Both the position numbers and the translations under genes were made by a program. 64,000 nucleotides of DNA from an uncultured Bacteroidales bacterium (GTDB lineage Bacteria > Bacteroidota > Bacteroidia > Bacteroidales > UBA932). Each line of letters starts with the position of its first letter. Position 1 is the first letter of the stretch. The notes under the pieces were generated by a model, which had not been told where the DNA came from, made no database searches, and saw only the letters and a program-made list of their open reading frames with translations. The stretch lies in NCBI GenBank assembly GCA_944325435.1, contig CALVAC010000009.1, positions 53,436-117,435 on the forward strand, given 5' to 3'. Positions 46,645 through 55,440 of the stretch are shown here, in pieces.

Positions 46645-48663
46645 TTAATCTATCTTCTTGAGGACCAAGGCACAACGGCTCGGCAGATAAAGAATCAGAG
46701 AGTCATCGAATGTCTGGTTGCCATTCCTTGACTTCGTATGCACCGTAAGATGGGTCTCCCCACGTCCGAGGCGGGCGAAGCCGTCAAACTCTTTCTCATC
46801 CGTATCAAGTATCACGGCATATTTCCCGGCCGGTGCAGAGAAAGCATAATCCGAGAAAGATGATGACGGATTGAAATTGAGCGCAAAGATACAATTTATT
46901 CTTTTGAAAATGAGAATTTTTTTCTCTTCATCCTGCACCAGAAGCTCCGGTCTTTCGGCAAGCAGCCCCTCTTCCTTGCAAAGAGAGATCATCGCCCTGT
47001 CGAAATTGTTCAGATACCGGTACCGGAGATAGTCCGGCTCCATAAGCGACCACTGCCTTCTCGCGTATTTGTAGGACCAGCCGTTTCCCTCCCTCGGGAA
47101 ATCTATCCACTCCGGATGCCCGAACTCGTTGCCCATGAAAGTGAGGTAGCCATCGCCTGCCGTAGCCATTGTCACAAGCCTTATCATCTTGTGCAGGGCA
47201 ATGCCCCGGTCAACCACAGGAGACTGGGACTCCATATTCATAGAAGTGTACATCTCCTTGTCCATCAGACGGAAAATTATGGTCTTGTCACCCACCATAG
47301 CCTGGTCGTGGCACTCCGCATAGCTGATGGTCTTCTCATCCGCCCTCTTGTTGGTCAGCTGCCACCACATCTCCCCCATACTCCATTTCTCATCCGGCAG
47401 CTCCTTGATCCACTTTATCCAGTTGTCAGCCACCCCCATACTCATCCTGAAGTCAAACCCAACACCCCCCGACTCGAACGGAGCGGCCAGCCCGGCCATC
47501 CCGCTCACATCCTCCGCTATGGTGAAGGCATCCGGATCTATCTCCTTGACCAGCATGTTGGCCAGGGCGAGATATGTGACAGCGTTCTCATCCACGCCTT
47601 TGTTGAAATAGATGTCATATCCGGTGAAATCCACGCCGAGACCGTGGTTCCAGTACAGCATACTTGTCACTCCATCGAAGCGGAAGCCGTCCAGATGATA
47701 CTCCTCCAGCCAGTATTTGCAGTTGGAGAGGAGGAAATATTTCGTCTCATCCTTGCCGTAGTCGAAACAGCGTGACCCCCACGCCGGATGGCGGCCCTGA
47801 GGCCCGCTGTAGAAATACAGGTCCTCACGGCCGTCGAACCTGCCGAGACCTTCAGCCTCATTGTCCACAGAATGGGAATGCACTATGTCCATCACGACCG
47901 CTATCCCTGCAGCATGAGCATCATCCACGAGCCGCTTGAACTCCTCCGGTGTCCCGAACCGGGAGCTCAGGGCAAAGAAATTGGAGACCTGGTACCCGAA
48001 AGAACCGTAGTACGGATGCTCCTGCAGAGCCATTATCTGGATGGTGTCATAACCGAGATCCCTTATATGCGGAAGGACATCCTTCCTGAACTCGTCGAAT
48101 GTGGCGACCTTCTCTTTCTCGGAACTCATACCGATGTGGCATTCGTAGATAAGCGGATGAGGCCTTTTGCCCGGTCTGCGGTGCCTCCACCTGTATGGTT
48201 TCGGAGGATCCCAGACCTGGGCGCAGAAAGACTTTGTGTCCGGATCCTGCACAGCGCGGGTGAGATATGCAGGAAGACGCTCGCCGCCTCCCCCGGGCCA
48301 CTCGACATAGAGTTTGTACAGCGTCCCGTGCGAAAGGAACATGGCCGGGACCGTAATCTCCCAGTTGCCGTTCCCTACAGGATGGAGGGCGTAGGCCTCT
48401 GTCCTTCTCCAGTTGTTGAAATCGCCTATGAGATAGATTTTCGTGGCGTTAGGGGCCCATTCCCTGAACACCCAGTCACCGCCTGCATCGCGGTGCAGCC
48501 CGTAATAAAGATGATTGTTGACCCCTCTGGCAAGTGAACCATCCACTGAAAGCCTCTCTTTCTCTTCAAGAATACGCCGGTGTCTGGCATCTATGGCATC
48601 TCTGTAAGGAAGCAACCAGGGATCACCGTCATAAATCATTGTCTTTTTCCTTCCGTCTTCCAT
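46645..48663 (-). CDS. glgB: 1,4-alpha-glucan branching enzyme, eukaryote-like GH13
   Basis: A 672-residue GH13 enzyme that makes alpha-1,6 branches. The N-terminal CBM48-like module (FREWAPNATKIYLIGDFNNW) precedes the barrel. VVMDIVHSH is region I, GFRFDGVTSMLY carries the nucleophile Asp, FTIAEDVSG the acid Glu and AECHDQA the third Asp. The layout and GSFGYQVSNFFA match the GH13_8 (eukaryote-like) group rather than E. coli GlgB. The start is ambiguous: ATG at 48663 or ATG at 48639, the latter with GGAAGG upstream. An open frame to 48939 would cross the engB promoter and is rejected. It is the first gene of the glycogen operon. Confidence 0.93.
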   Translation of the reverse strand: MEDGRKKTMIYDGDPWLLPYRDAIDARHRRILEEKERLSVDGSLARGVNNHLYYGLHRDAGGDWVFREWAPNATKIYLIGDFNNWRRTEAYALHPVGNGNWEITVPAMFLSHGTLYKLYVEWPGGGGERLPAYLTRAVQDPDTKSFCAQVWDPPKPYRWRHRRPGKRPHPLIYECHIGMSSEKEKVATFDEFRKDVLPHIRDLGYDTIQIMALQEHPYYGSFGYQVSNFFALSSRFGTPEEFKRLVDDAHAAGIAVVMDIVHSHSVDNEAEGLGRFDGREDLYFYSGPQGRHPAWGSRCFDYGKDETKYFLLSNCKYWLEEYHLDGFRFDGVTSMLYWNHGLGVDFTGYDIYFNKGVDENAVTYLALANMLVKEIDPDAFTIAEDVSGMAGLAAPFESGGVGFDFRMSMGVADNWIKWIKELPDEKWSMGEMWWQLTNKRADEKTISYAECHDQAMVGDKTIIFRLMDKEMYTSMNMESQSPVVDRGIALHKMIRLVTMATAGDGYLTFMGNEFGHPEWIDFPREGNGWSYKYARRQWSLMEPDYLRYRYLNNFDRAMISLCKEEGLLAERPELLVQDEEKKILIFKRINCIFALNFNPSSSFSDYAFSAPAGKYAVILDTDEKEFDGFARLGRGETHLTVHTKSRNGNQTFDDSLILYLPSRCALVLKKID

Positions 48664-48702
48664 AACTCCACAAGCTGTGTGTCCTGTCAAGTCCGTCTGA
48701 CA

Positions 48703-48710
48703 CAAAAATA
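48703..48710 (-). promoter_or_regulatory. Candidate -7 element of the glycogen operon
   Basis: The minus strand reads TATTTTTG (TAnnTTTG), about 40 bases before the glgB start at 48663. Confidence 0.4.
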
Positions 48711-48753
48711 ACAATATTTTTGAATAAATTAACGGTAGGGATGCAATTTTGAT

Positions 48754-48761
48754 TATCTTTG
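48754..48761 (+). promoter_or_regulatory. Candidate -7 element for engB
   Basis: TATCTTTG matches TAnnTTTG and lies 35 bases before the engB ATG at 48797. The very common TATCTTTG form strengthens the call, although no -33 TTG is evident. Confidence 0.5.
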
Positions 48762-48796
48762 CCCCCGATTGCAGAACCATCTTTTCCCAGCAGGAC

Positions 48797-49399
48797 ATGA
48801 GAATAACAGAAGCGACATTTGCAGGCAGCAGCACACGGGTATCCGGGAAGCCGGAGAAGAAATTGCCCGAATTCGCTTTCATCGGCCGGTCAAATGTCGG
48901 CAAGTCATCGCTCATCAACATGCTCTGCGGCAACAGCAAGCTCGCAATGACATCCGGTCAGCCCGGCAAGACCAGGCTTGTAAACCATTTCCTCATCAAC
49001 AGGAAATGGTATCTTGTGGATCTTCCGGGATACGGATATGCGAAACTGTCTTCGGACGGAAGGAAGAAGATAGAGGATGTGATACGCGACTACCTCAACT
49101 TCTCGAAAGAGATGGTGCTTCTCTTTGTGCTGATAGACTGCCGGCATGACATCATGAAGACCGACATGGACTTTCTGGACGAGCTCGGCACCAGCGACAT
49201 ACCTTTTGCCATCATCTTCACCAAGGGGGACAAGATGGGACCGGTGGCGAGGCAGAACCAGATAGAAAGGAACAGGCGGATACTGCTGGAGAAATGGGAG
49301 GAGCTGCCGCCGGTGTTCGTCAGTTCTTCGCAGACAGGTCTCGGCAAAGAGGAGATACTCGGATATATCGACAGCATACTCAAGGATATGGTAGACTAA
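48797..49399 (+). CDS. engB: Ribosome biogenesis GTPase EngB (YsxC/YihA)
   Basis: A 200-residue GTPase needed for 50S subunit assembly. The start at 48797 (MRITEATFAGSS) fits family length; an ATG at 48749 would lie upstream of the promoter element. G1 is GRSNVGKSSLIN, G2 lies in SGQPGKTRLVNHF (the TrmE-Era switch I), G3 is DLPGYGYAK, G4 is FTKGDK and G5 the VSSSQ segment. It is divergent from glgB and lies 15 bases before prs. Confidence 0.95.
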   Translation: MRITEATFAGSSTRVSGKPEKKLPEFAFIGRSNVGKSSLINMLCGNSKLAMTSGQPGKTRLVNHFLINRKWYLVDLPGYGYAKLSSDGRKKIEDVIRDYLNFSKEMVLLFVLIDCRHDIMKTDMDFLDELGTSDIPFAIIFTKGDKMGPVARQNQIERNRRILLEKWEELPPVFVSSSQTGLGKEEILGYIDSILKDMVD

Positions 49400-49414
49400 A
49401 CTAATAATAAAGCC

Positions 49415-50365
49415 ATGCACAACGAACATAAACTGAAGATTTTCGCCTGCAGAAGTTCCAGGCCTTTCGCAGAAAAGATAGTCAAGTCTCTGGGAATAAA
49501 CCTCGGAGAATCGGATGTCCTCACATTCAGTGACGGAGAGTTCCAGCCATCGCTCAACGAGAGCGTCAGAGGTGCGACAGTATTCATCGTGCAGTCCACC
49601 TTCCCGCCTGTGGACAACCTGTTTGAGCTTCTGCTTATGATAGATGCAGCGAAACGGGCATCGGCGCACACGGTCATAGCCGTGATGCCTTATTTCGGAT
49701 GGGCACGGCAGGACCGCAAGGACAAGCCGAGGGTACCGATCGGAGCGAAACTCGTGGCAAACCTCCTGCACGCGGCAGGATGCGACAGGGTGATGACCTG
49801 CGACCTCCATGCAGACCAGATACAGGGTTTCTTCGACTTTCCTGTCGACCATATATATGCAAGCACCGTCTTCCTCCCGTATTTGAGGGATATGCATATA
49901 GAGAACCTCGCCATTGCCGCTCCGGACATGGGAGGGGCGAAGAGAGCCAACGCATACGCACGCTATCTCCAGTGTCCGGTAATAATCTGCCACAAGTCCA
50001 GGGAGAAAGCCAATGTCGTAGGCTCCATCACGGCGATAGGGGATGTCGCAGGGAAGAATGTCATCATCGTGGATGACATGATAGACACGGCAGGCACCCT
50101 CACCAAGGCGGCAAACGTGCTGAAGGATATGGGGGCATTGAGTGTCAGGGCATGCGCCACACACGCAGTGTTCTCAGGCAGCGCATACGAGAAGATCGCC
50201 GCATCCGCACTCGAGGAAGTCATTGTCACGGACACAATCCCGCTGTCCGCAGACCCGGAGAAAGACAAAAGCAAGCTCACCGTGCTTTCAATGGCGGAGA
50301 CATTTGCGGACATTATCGAGAAAGTCTATAACTACGAGCCTATCAGCAACAGTTTCATAAACTGA
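49415..50365 (+). CDS. prs: Ribose-phosphate pyrophosphokinase
   Basis: Makes PRPP from ribose 5-phosphate and ATP for nucleotide, histidine and NAD synthesis. The 316-residue sequence shows the class I features: FSDGEFQPSLNESVRG, the flexible ATP loop region YFGWARQDRKDKPRVPIGAK, CDLHADQIQGFFDFPVDH and the PRPP-binding VIIVDDMIDTAGTL. It follows engB closely and is transcribed in the same direction, probably as one unit with the small gene and der. Confidence 0.97.
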   Translation: MHNEHKLKIFACRSSRPFAEKIVKSLGINLGESDVLTFSDGEFQPSLNESVRGATVFIVQSTFPPVDNLFELLLMIDAAKRASAHTVIAVMPYFGWARQDRKDKPRVPIGAKLVANLLHAAGCDRVMTCDLHADQIQGFFDFPVDHIYASTVFLPYLRDMHIENLAIAAPDMGGAKRANAYARYLQCPVIICHKSREKANVVGSITAIGDVAGKNVIIVDDMIDTAGTLTKAANVLKDMGALSVRACATHAVFSGSAYEKIAASALEEVIVTDTIPLSADPEKDKSKLTVLSMAETFADIIEKVYNYEPISNSFIN

Positions 50366-50390
50366 CAGGCTCTCCGGAATCCAGACAGCC

Positions 50391-50651
50391 ATGTGGAAGA
50401 TACTCCTTGCAGCCCTTGTCCTTGTGGGACTATGCGTGGTCGGATTGTGTTTCAATATCATTTTCCGGAAGAACGGCCGTTTCCCGGAGACCGAAATAAG
50501 CAGGAACAGGGAAATGCGCAAGAGAGGTATCATCTGCGCCAAGGAAGAGGAGCTGAGGATATGGGGCAGGAAGAACAGGAAAGGACACGCGACATGCAGC
50601 GACATAGGCTGCAGCGACTGCGCCGGATGCGAACTCCACGGTGACGACTGA
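50391..50651 (+). CDS. Small single-span membrane protein with a Cys-rich tail
   Basis: An 86-residue protein. Residues 3-25 form one hydrophobic helix ([18 protein letters not shown]), followed by a basic cytoplasmic stretch. The tail ends [18 protein letters not shown] with four cysteines in ten residues, a pattern that could bind a metal or iron-sulfur cluster. Similar short proteins occur next to prs/der-type genes in Bacteroidota, but I know no function for them. It lies 25 bases after prs and 50 before der. The intervening CCCTCC/GGAGGG hairpin (50663-50677) overlaps a purine-rich stretch. Confidence 0.75.
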   Translation: MWKILLAALVLVGLCVVGLCFNIIFRKNGRFPETEISRNREMRKRGIICAKEEELRIWGRKNRKGHATCSDIGCSDCAGCELHGDD

Positions 50652-50701
50652 CCGGACCGGAACCCTCCCGCGGAGGGAGGATAGAATTAACTGACACAGA
50701 T

Positions 50702-52012
50702 ATGAGTCTTGTAGCTATCGTAGGACGCCCTAATGTCGGCAAGTCCACACTTTTCAACCGTCTTGTAGGAATGCGGCAGGCCATCGTGGACGAGACCGCA
50801 GGAGTGACCCGTGACAGGCATTACGGGAAGTGCGAATGGTGCGGGCATGAGTTCTCCGTAGTGGATACCGGAGGATACACCAGCAACTCGGACGATGTGT
50901 TCGAAAACGAAATCCGCAAGCAGGTCATCCTTGCCATTGAGGAGGCTGACCTCGTGCTGTTTATGGTGGAAGCCATGACAGGCATCACGGACTACGATGC
51001 GGAGATAGCGGACATCCTCAGGCGCAGCGGCAAGCCGGTAGTGCTTGCCGTCAACAAGGTAGACACCGGGGACAGAATGGCAGATGCATACCAGTTCTAT
51101 TCGCTCGGACTGGGTGAAGAACTGTTCTGCATAGCCTCCGCCACCGGCAGCGGGACCGGGGATCTGCTCGATGAGATTGTGAAGAAGTTGCCGCCTGATT
51201 CAGGGGCGGATGATGACCACCCGGAATTGCCGCACATAGCCATCGTAGGCAAGCCGAATGTCGGCAAGTCATCCCTGACCAACGCCCTTCTCGGTACAGA
51301 GAGAAACATCGTGACTCCTGTAGCGGGGACGACAAGGGACTCCATATCCACATACTACAACAAATTCGGGCACCAGTTCATGCTCGTGGACACGGCTGGA
51401 ATGAGGAAGAAATCCAAGGTGCACGAAGACCTGGAGTTCTATTCGGTCATGAGGTCTATCAGAGCCATAGAGCATTCGGATGTATGTATCCTTATGATTG
51501 ATGCCCAGACAGGACTGGAAGCCCAGGATATGAGCATATTCAACCTGATAGCCCGCAACAGGAAAGGCTGCGTAATCGTAGTGAACAAATGGGACCTCAT
51601 AGAGAAGGACACCAACACTATGAGGCAGTACACAGAAGCTCTCAAGGCAAGGCTCGCGCCTTTCAATGACATTCCGCTGATATTCACATCTGTAATCAAC
51701 AAGCAGCGCATACTGGATGTGCTGAATGCGGCGGGCGAAGTCTACAGCAACTATTCAAAGAAGATTCCTACATCGACCCTGAACGAGGAGATGCTTCCAG
51801 AGATAGAGAATTTCCCTCCTCCTGCATGGAAAGGGAAATATGTCAAAATCAAATATGCGACACAGCTCCCGACACGCTTTCCTGCGTTCGCATTCTTCTG
51901 CAATCTGCCTCAGTATGTCAAGGACCCGTACAAACGCTTTCTCGAAAACAGGCTGAGGGAGAAGTTCGGATTCAGCGGCTGTCCGGTACAGATATACATC
52001 CGCAAGAAATAG
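50702..52012 (+). CDS. der: Ribosome assembly GTPase Der (EngA)
   Basis: A 436-residue double-GTPase that assists 50S maturation. The first G domain has [21 protein letters not shown] and NKVD. The second begins near 180 with [16 protein letters not shown], then [11 protein letters not shown] and NKWDL. A C-terminal KH-like domain ([19 protein letters not shown]) ends in the usual basic tail. The length is normal. A strong terminator follows at 52076-52110. Confidence 0.97.
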   Translation: MSLVAIVGRPNVGKSTLFNRLVGMRQAIVDETAGVTRDRHYGKCEWCGHEFSVVDTGGYTSNSDDVFENEIRKQVILAIEEADLVLFMVEAMTGITDYDAEIADILRRSGKPVVLAVNKVDTGDRMADAYQFYSLGLGEELFCIASATGSGTGDLLDEIVKKLPPDSGADDDHPELPHIAIVGKPNVGKSSLTNALLGTERNIVTPVAGTTRDSISTYYNKFGHQFMLVDTAGMRKKSKVHEDLEFYSVMRSIRAIEHSDVCILMIDAQTGLEAQDMSIFNLIARNRKGCVIVVNKWDLIEKDTNTMRQYTEALKARLAPFNDIPLIFTSVINKQRILDVLNAAGEVYSNYSKKIPTSTLNEEMLPEIENFPPPAWKGKYVKIKYATQLPTRFPAFAFFCNLPQYVKDPYKRFLENRLREKFGFSGCPVQIYIRKK

Positions 52013-52075
52013 CGGCAGGTCAAAGTGCAGGATTGCCATTCCTTGCGACAAAGGAGGAATTGGCAGAATATACAA

Positions 52076-52110
52076 AAATAAAAGTGAGCCATTCCGGCCC
52101 ACTTTTATTT
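52076..52110. terminator. Bidirectional intrinsic terminator between der and the ROK kinase gene
   Basis: A perfect 11-base stem AAATAAAAGTG/CACTTTTATTT encloses a loop with an inner GCC/GGC stem. The A-rich 5' arm and T-rich 3' arm allow termination on both strands, fitting the convergent genes on either side. Confidence 0.8.
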
Positions 52111-52128
52111 ATATGGATACAGATCCCG

Positions 52129-53094
52129 TCATTTGTCAAGTTCCCAGGCAAGGGCTGATGCACCGAGGATTGCGGCATCCGACTCCTTGAGCTGAGAGAA
52201 GACAATCTTGATCTTGCCTTTCCACAAGGCGAGCAGATTCTCGTTCATCGACTCCTCTATCGGCCCTACAAGGAATTCCTTGGCCCTTGCCAGTCCTCCG
52301 AAAAGGACAATGGCTTCAGGAGCGCTGAATGCCACGAAATCCGCGAACGAGCGGCCGAGCATCTTTCCTGTGAACTCGAATACCTTCAGAGCCAGCTTGT
52401 CCCCATCCTTGGCCGCCTCATAGATATCCTTGGATGTAATGTTGTCCAGACTACGGAGTATGGATGGCTCATCTGTCAGCTGCAGCCATTCACGGGCAGT
52501 ACGGGCAACCCCTATCGCCGAGCAATAGGCTTCGAGGCAGCCGGTCCTGCCGCAGTTGCAGATACGGCCGTTGTTGCGCACCGCAGTCGTATGTCCCAGC
52601 TCTCCGGCGAAACCGTCATGTCCGTAGACAATCTCTCCGTTGATGACTATGCCGCTGCCCACACCGGTACCGAGGGTAATCATAATGAAGTTCTTCATTC
52701 CCCTGGCAGCTCCGTATGTCATTTCCCCTACGGCAGCCGCATTGGCATCATTGGTCAGAGCCACAGGAAGGCCTCCGATTTTCGCCGAAAGCAGCTTCGC
52801 GAACGGGATTGTGCCGTTGCGTCCCCATGCGATGTTGGGAGCGTTTGCGATAGAACCGGTATAATAGTTACCGTTAGGTGCACCCACGCCTATACCCCTT
52901 ATATTACTTTCAGCTCCCGCTTCCCTGATGATTTTCTTCAGAGCCTCGGCGAGTTCATCGATATACGGCTCGACCGTCTCGTATGTATCCGTTCGGATTA
53001 CTGTCTGGGCGAGCACTGTCCCCCTCGCATCCACGACCCCGAGTTTTGTGGTCTGTCCTCCGACATCTATTCCTACAACCAATTGTGATTCCAT
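52129..53094 (-). CDS. ROK-family sugar kinase, probable glucokinase
   Basis: A 321-residue cytoplasmic kinase. VGIDVGGQTTKLGVVD is the ATP phosphate-1 loop. LTNDANAAAVGE contains the catalytic Asp. ITLGTGVGSGIVINGEIVYG and FAGELGHTTAV form the sugar and ATP site, where the ELGH Glu and His contact glucose in ROK enzymes. CNCGRTGCLEAYCS is the zinc-binding motif of the family. It is 47 bases downstream of the sugar permease gene, so uptake followed by phosphorylation to glucose 6-phosphate is likely. Mannose or N-acetyl-hexosamine cannot be excluded. Confidence 0.9.
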   Translation of the reverse strand: MESQLVVGIDVGGQTTKLGVVDARGTVLAQTVIRTDTYETVEPYIDELAEALKKIIREAGAESNIRGIGVGAPNGNYYTGSIANAPNIAWGRNGTIPFAKLLSAKIGGLPVALTNDANAAAVGEMTYGAARGMKNFIMITLGTGVGSGIVINGEIVYGHDGFAGELGHTTAVRNNGRICNCGRTGCLEAYCSAIGVARTAREWLQLTDEPSILRSLDNITSKDIYEAAKDGDKLALKVFEFTGKMLGRSFADFVAFSAPEAIVLFGGLARAKEFLVGPIEESMNENLLALWKGKIKIVFSQLKESDAAILGASALAWELDK

Positions 53095-53141
53095 GATATA
53101 TCATTGATTTATGACCGTCAGTCAGACGGATCGGATTAATG

Positions 53142-54608
53142 TTATTTCTCTACCTTGTTGACCTTTGAGCCTGCAAGAGCGAACCACAGGATATATGCAA
53201 GGGCCACAATCAGCACCCAATAGCTGTCGATGTAGCCTGCCTTGTCAGCCACGGCACCCTGAATGACCGGAAGCACCCCGCCGCCGCATACCATCACCAT
53301 AAACAGGCCGGAAGCAATGGAAGTATATTTGCCGAGCCCCTCGACTGCCAGATTGAAGATAGACCCCCACATCACTGATGTGCAGAGCCCGCAAAGCACG
53401 AAGAACACCACTCCGAGAGGAATGTCGGCCAACCCGAATGACAAATCCGCATTTATTGTAGGGAATTTAACATACGTCATCGGAAGGAACATTCCTAGGA
53501 GCAGAAATACTATTGCTAGAGAACTTACGAATGCCATCATTGCCTTGCTGGATACCTTACCCCCTATGACTCCACCGATAAGACGGCCGCAGAGCATCAG
53601 GAACCAATATATCGCAACAATAGTACCTGCTATCGCTGCACTTATGCCAAGCCCCGGAGTAATCTCCTGATTAACGACTTTCTGTGCTTTCTCATAGTTA
53701 TCTTCATCTATTACTGCAGATACATATTCCTCATTGTCCTTGTTCAGCTCGTCAAGTGCCTTCAAGCCTGCAAGATACTCAGGATCCGACCGTTGCTTCT
53801 GATATTCATTTACCAATGCGACAGCCCCTTCCTCCGTCTGGGTTGTCATGTAGAGGTTGGCGATATTAGGGATACCGACCTCGATACCTACATAGAGGAA
53901 AATGGCGATGACTCCGAACACCAGGTTCTTGTGAGAAAGGGCGCCTTTGATGCTTGCCATTGTGCCTTCCTCCTGCCTGCCTTCAGCAGCTGCAGCCCTG
54001 GCAGCCTCAAGTTCAGGCTCAGGAATCTGTGAGAACGCAATGATTATGAAAGCAAGGGCGAAAATACCCATTGCGATGAAGAGGGCAGGATTGGCATCGG
54101 ATATTGCAGTCTCCGCTGTAACTTCCCCTATAAGGTATCCGACAAAAACAGGAACTATCGTCGCAGATAACGAGTTGAGCGAGCCGCCGAACTGTATCAG
54201 CTGATTACCTCTTTTGCCCCCTCCTCCGAGTGTATTGAGCATAGGGTTGACCACAGTGTTGAGCATACACATTGAGAAACCTGACACGAACGCACCGGTC
54301 AGATATACGCCGAAACTCTCCGCCACGCCTGACAGCCAGGATATGCCGACACCGATGAAACCTACGGCCACTGCGGCAAGCGAGGTCACCTTATAGCCAT
54401 ACTTCTTGAGGATGAATCCTGCCGGAAGCCCCATGAACGCGTATGCGATGAAGTTTGCGAGGTTTCCGAGCTGAGACATTGCATTAGAAGCATCAAACTG
54501 CTCCTTGACGATGATACCCATTGGGTTCTGCAGCCCTGTCACGAAAGAGATCATAGCAAAGAGGAAGAACATGATCGCAATCGCAAGGACATTTCCTTTC
54601 TTGTTCAT
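53142..54608 (-). CDS. MFS sugar permease (FucP/GlcP-like) with a large loop 7-8
   Basis: A 488-residue proton-coupled sugar transporter. The start at 54608 (MNKKGNVLAIAIMFFLF) gives a normal N-terminus; a farther ATG adds 21 polar residues. FVTGLQNPMG and YAFMGLPAGFILKKYGYK are typical of the fucose/glucose/galactose permease group. Twelve hydrophobic helices are discernible. Unusually, residues about 254-320, between helices 7 and 8, form an acidic, charged segment (YQKQRSDPEYLAGLKALDEL and following) that should lie on the periplasmic side. The gene precedes the ROK kinase gene. Confidence 0.88.
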   Translation of the reverse strand: MNKKGNVLAIAIMFFLFAMISFVTGLQNPMGIIVKEQFDASNAMSQLGNLANFIAYAFMGLPAGFILKKYGYKVTSLAAVAVGFIGVGISWLSGVAESFGVYLTGAFVSGFSMCMLNTVVNPMLNTLGGGGKRGNQLIQFGGSLNSLSATIVPVFVGYLIGEVTAETAISDANPALFIAMGIFALAFIIIAFSQIPEPELEAARAAAAEGRQEEGTMASIKGALSHKNLVFGVIAIFLYVGIEVGIPNIANLYMTTQTEEGAVALVNEYQKQRSDPEYLAGLKALDELNKDNEEYVSAVIDEDNYEKAQKVVNQEITPGLGISAAIAGTIVAIYWFLMLCGRLIGGVIGGKVSSKAMMAFVSSLAIVFLLLGMFLPMTYVKFPTINADLSFGLADIPLGVVFFVLCGLCTSVMWGSIFNLAVEGLGKYTSIASGLFMVMVCGGGVLPVIQGAVADKAGYIDSYWVLIVALAYILWFALAGSKVNKVEK

Positions 54609-54808
54609 TTTTCGATATGTTTTATTGTTATTAATTACAAAATATCCAAAATTTCCCGGCTGTCTCCACACAGGATTTTCTGAAAATCGTGTAAAGGTAA
54701 CAATTTTTTCGATAGCCCCGAAAAATATTCGTCAAAGTATCCCCCAACGACTCCGGTTGTCATCTAGGTTCCTTGATGGCTCCCTGAAGCCTGGCGACAA
54801 GACACGCC

Positions 54809-55399
54809 TTATTCAGAAAGTACGGCCGCCACCCGTGTCAGGCCATGCTCCAGCCCCATTCCATAGCCATCATACACTTCCCCTTCATGAACCAGACCAT
54901 CCACATAAAGACTCCGGCCCTTGACAAAAGAATCGCAGAAGAACGTATCCCCTGCATGAATTTTGGCATTCACGGATTTAACGACCTCATACTTCCTGCC
55001 ACCGGCATAACGTAACGTGCACTCCCTGTCCGGCAGCCATGCGATTTCAACCATGTCGCCCTCCTGAAGATCCGATGACCTGACACATTCCATTCCTGAC
55101 ACCAATTCAGACTCCGGCTGTCCGCCCCGGCTCCTGAGACATGAGCAGAATGCCTCGAAATGTCCGTATCCGGCATATCCGGCAAGTACATCAAGCGTCC
55201 TCCCGGAAACCGTATCGTATGCCAGATGCGGGACCCATAATCTTTTTATGGTACTGTCCGATATGTGTTCTTTCGTTCTCGCCTCTATACAATCTGCAAC
55301 GGCAATGAAATCGGATGGTGTCCTGATCGGACGGGCAAACGCCCGCTCCACTTCAACAAGCAGAGCCTTTACTTGAGGAGAGTCGGTCTTTATCGCCAT
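54809..55399 (-). CDS. Bacteroidota HTH-like protein of unknown function
   Basis: A 196-residue soluble protein. Residues about 25-85 (SDFIAVADCIEARTKEHISD, STIKRLWV, YDTVSGRTLDVLAGYAGYGH) match a helical N-terminal module seen in many Bacteroidota hypotheticals. There the StxTIKRLW helix resembles a DNA-recognition helix. The C-terminal half (about 110-196) is beta-rich and contains GDMVEIAWLPDRECTLRYAG. I do not know a function. It is divergent from the Ser/Thr kinase gene, only 41 bases apart, so the two may share control or a pathway. Confidence 0.7.
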   Translation of the reverse strand: MAIKTDSPQVKALLVEVERAFARPIRTPSDFIAVADCIEARTKEHISDSTIKRLWVPHLAYDTVSGRTLDVLAGYAGYGHFEAFCSCLRSRGGQPESELVSGMECVRSSDLQEGDMVEIAWLPDRECTLRYAGGRKYEVVKSVNAKIHAGDTFFCDSFVKGRSLYVDGLVHEGEVYDGYGMGLEHGLTRVAAVLSE

Positions 55400-55440
55400 A
55401 ATGACGGTAAAAATAAAAAATTTTTGTATAACTTCGCGGC

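Noticed and set aside
48664..48939. Extension of the branching enzyme to 764 residues
   Set aside because: It would cross the engB start and both candidate promoters; family enzymes begin close to the DPWL segment.
48905..50164. 419-codon minus-strand frame across engB and prs
   Set aside because: It runs antisense to two genes with intact motifs; no family features and no promoter.
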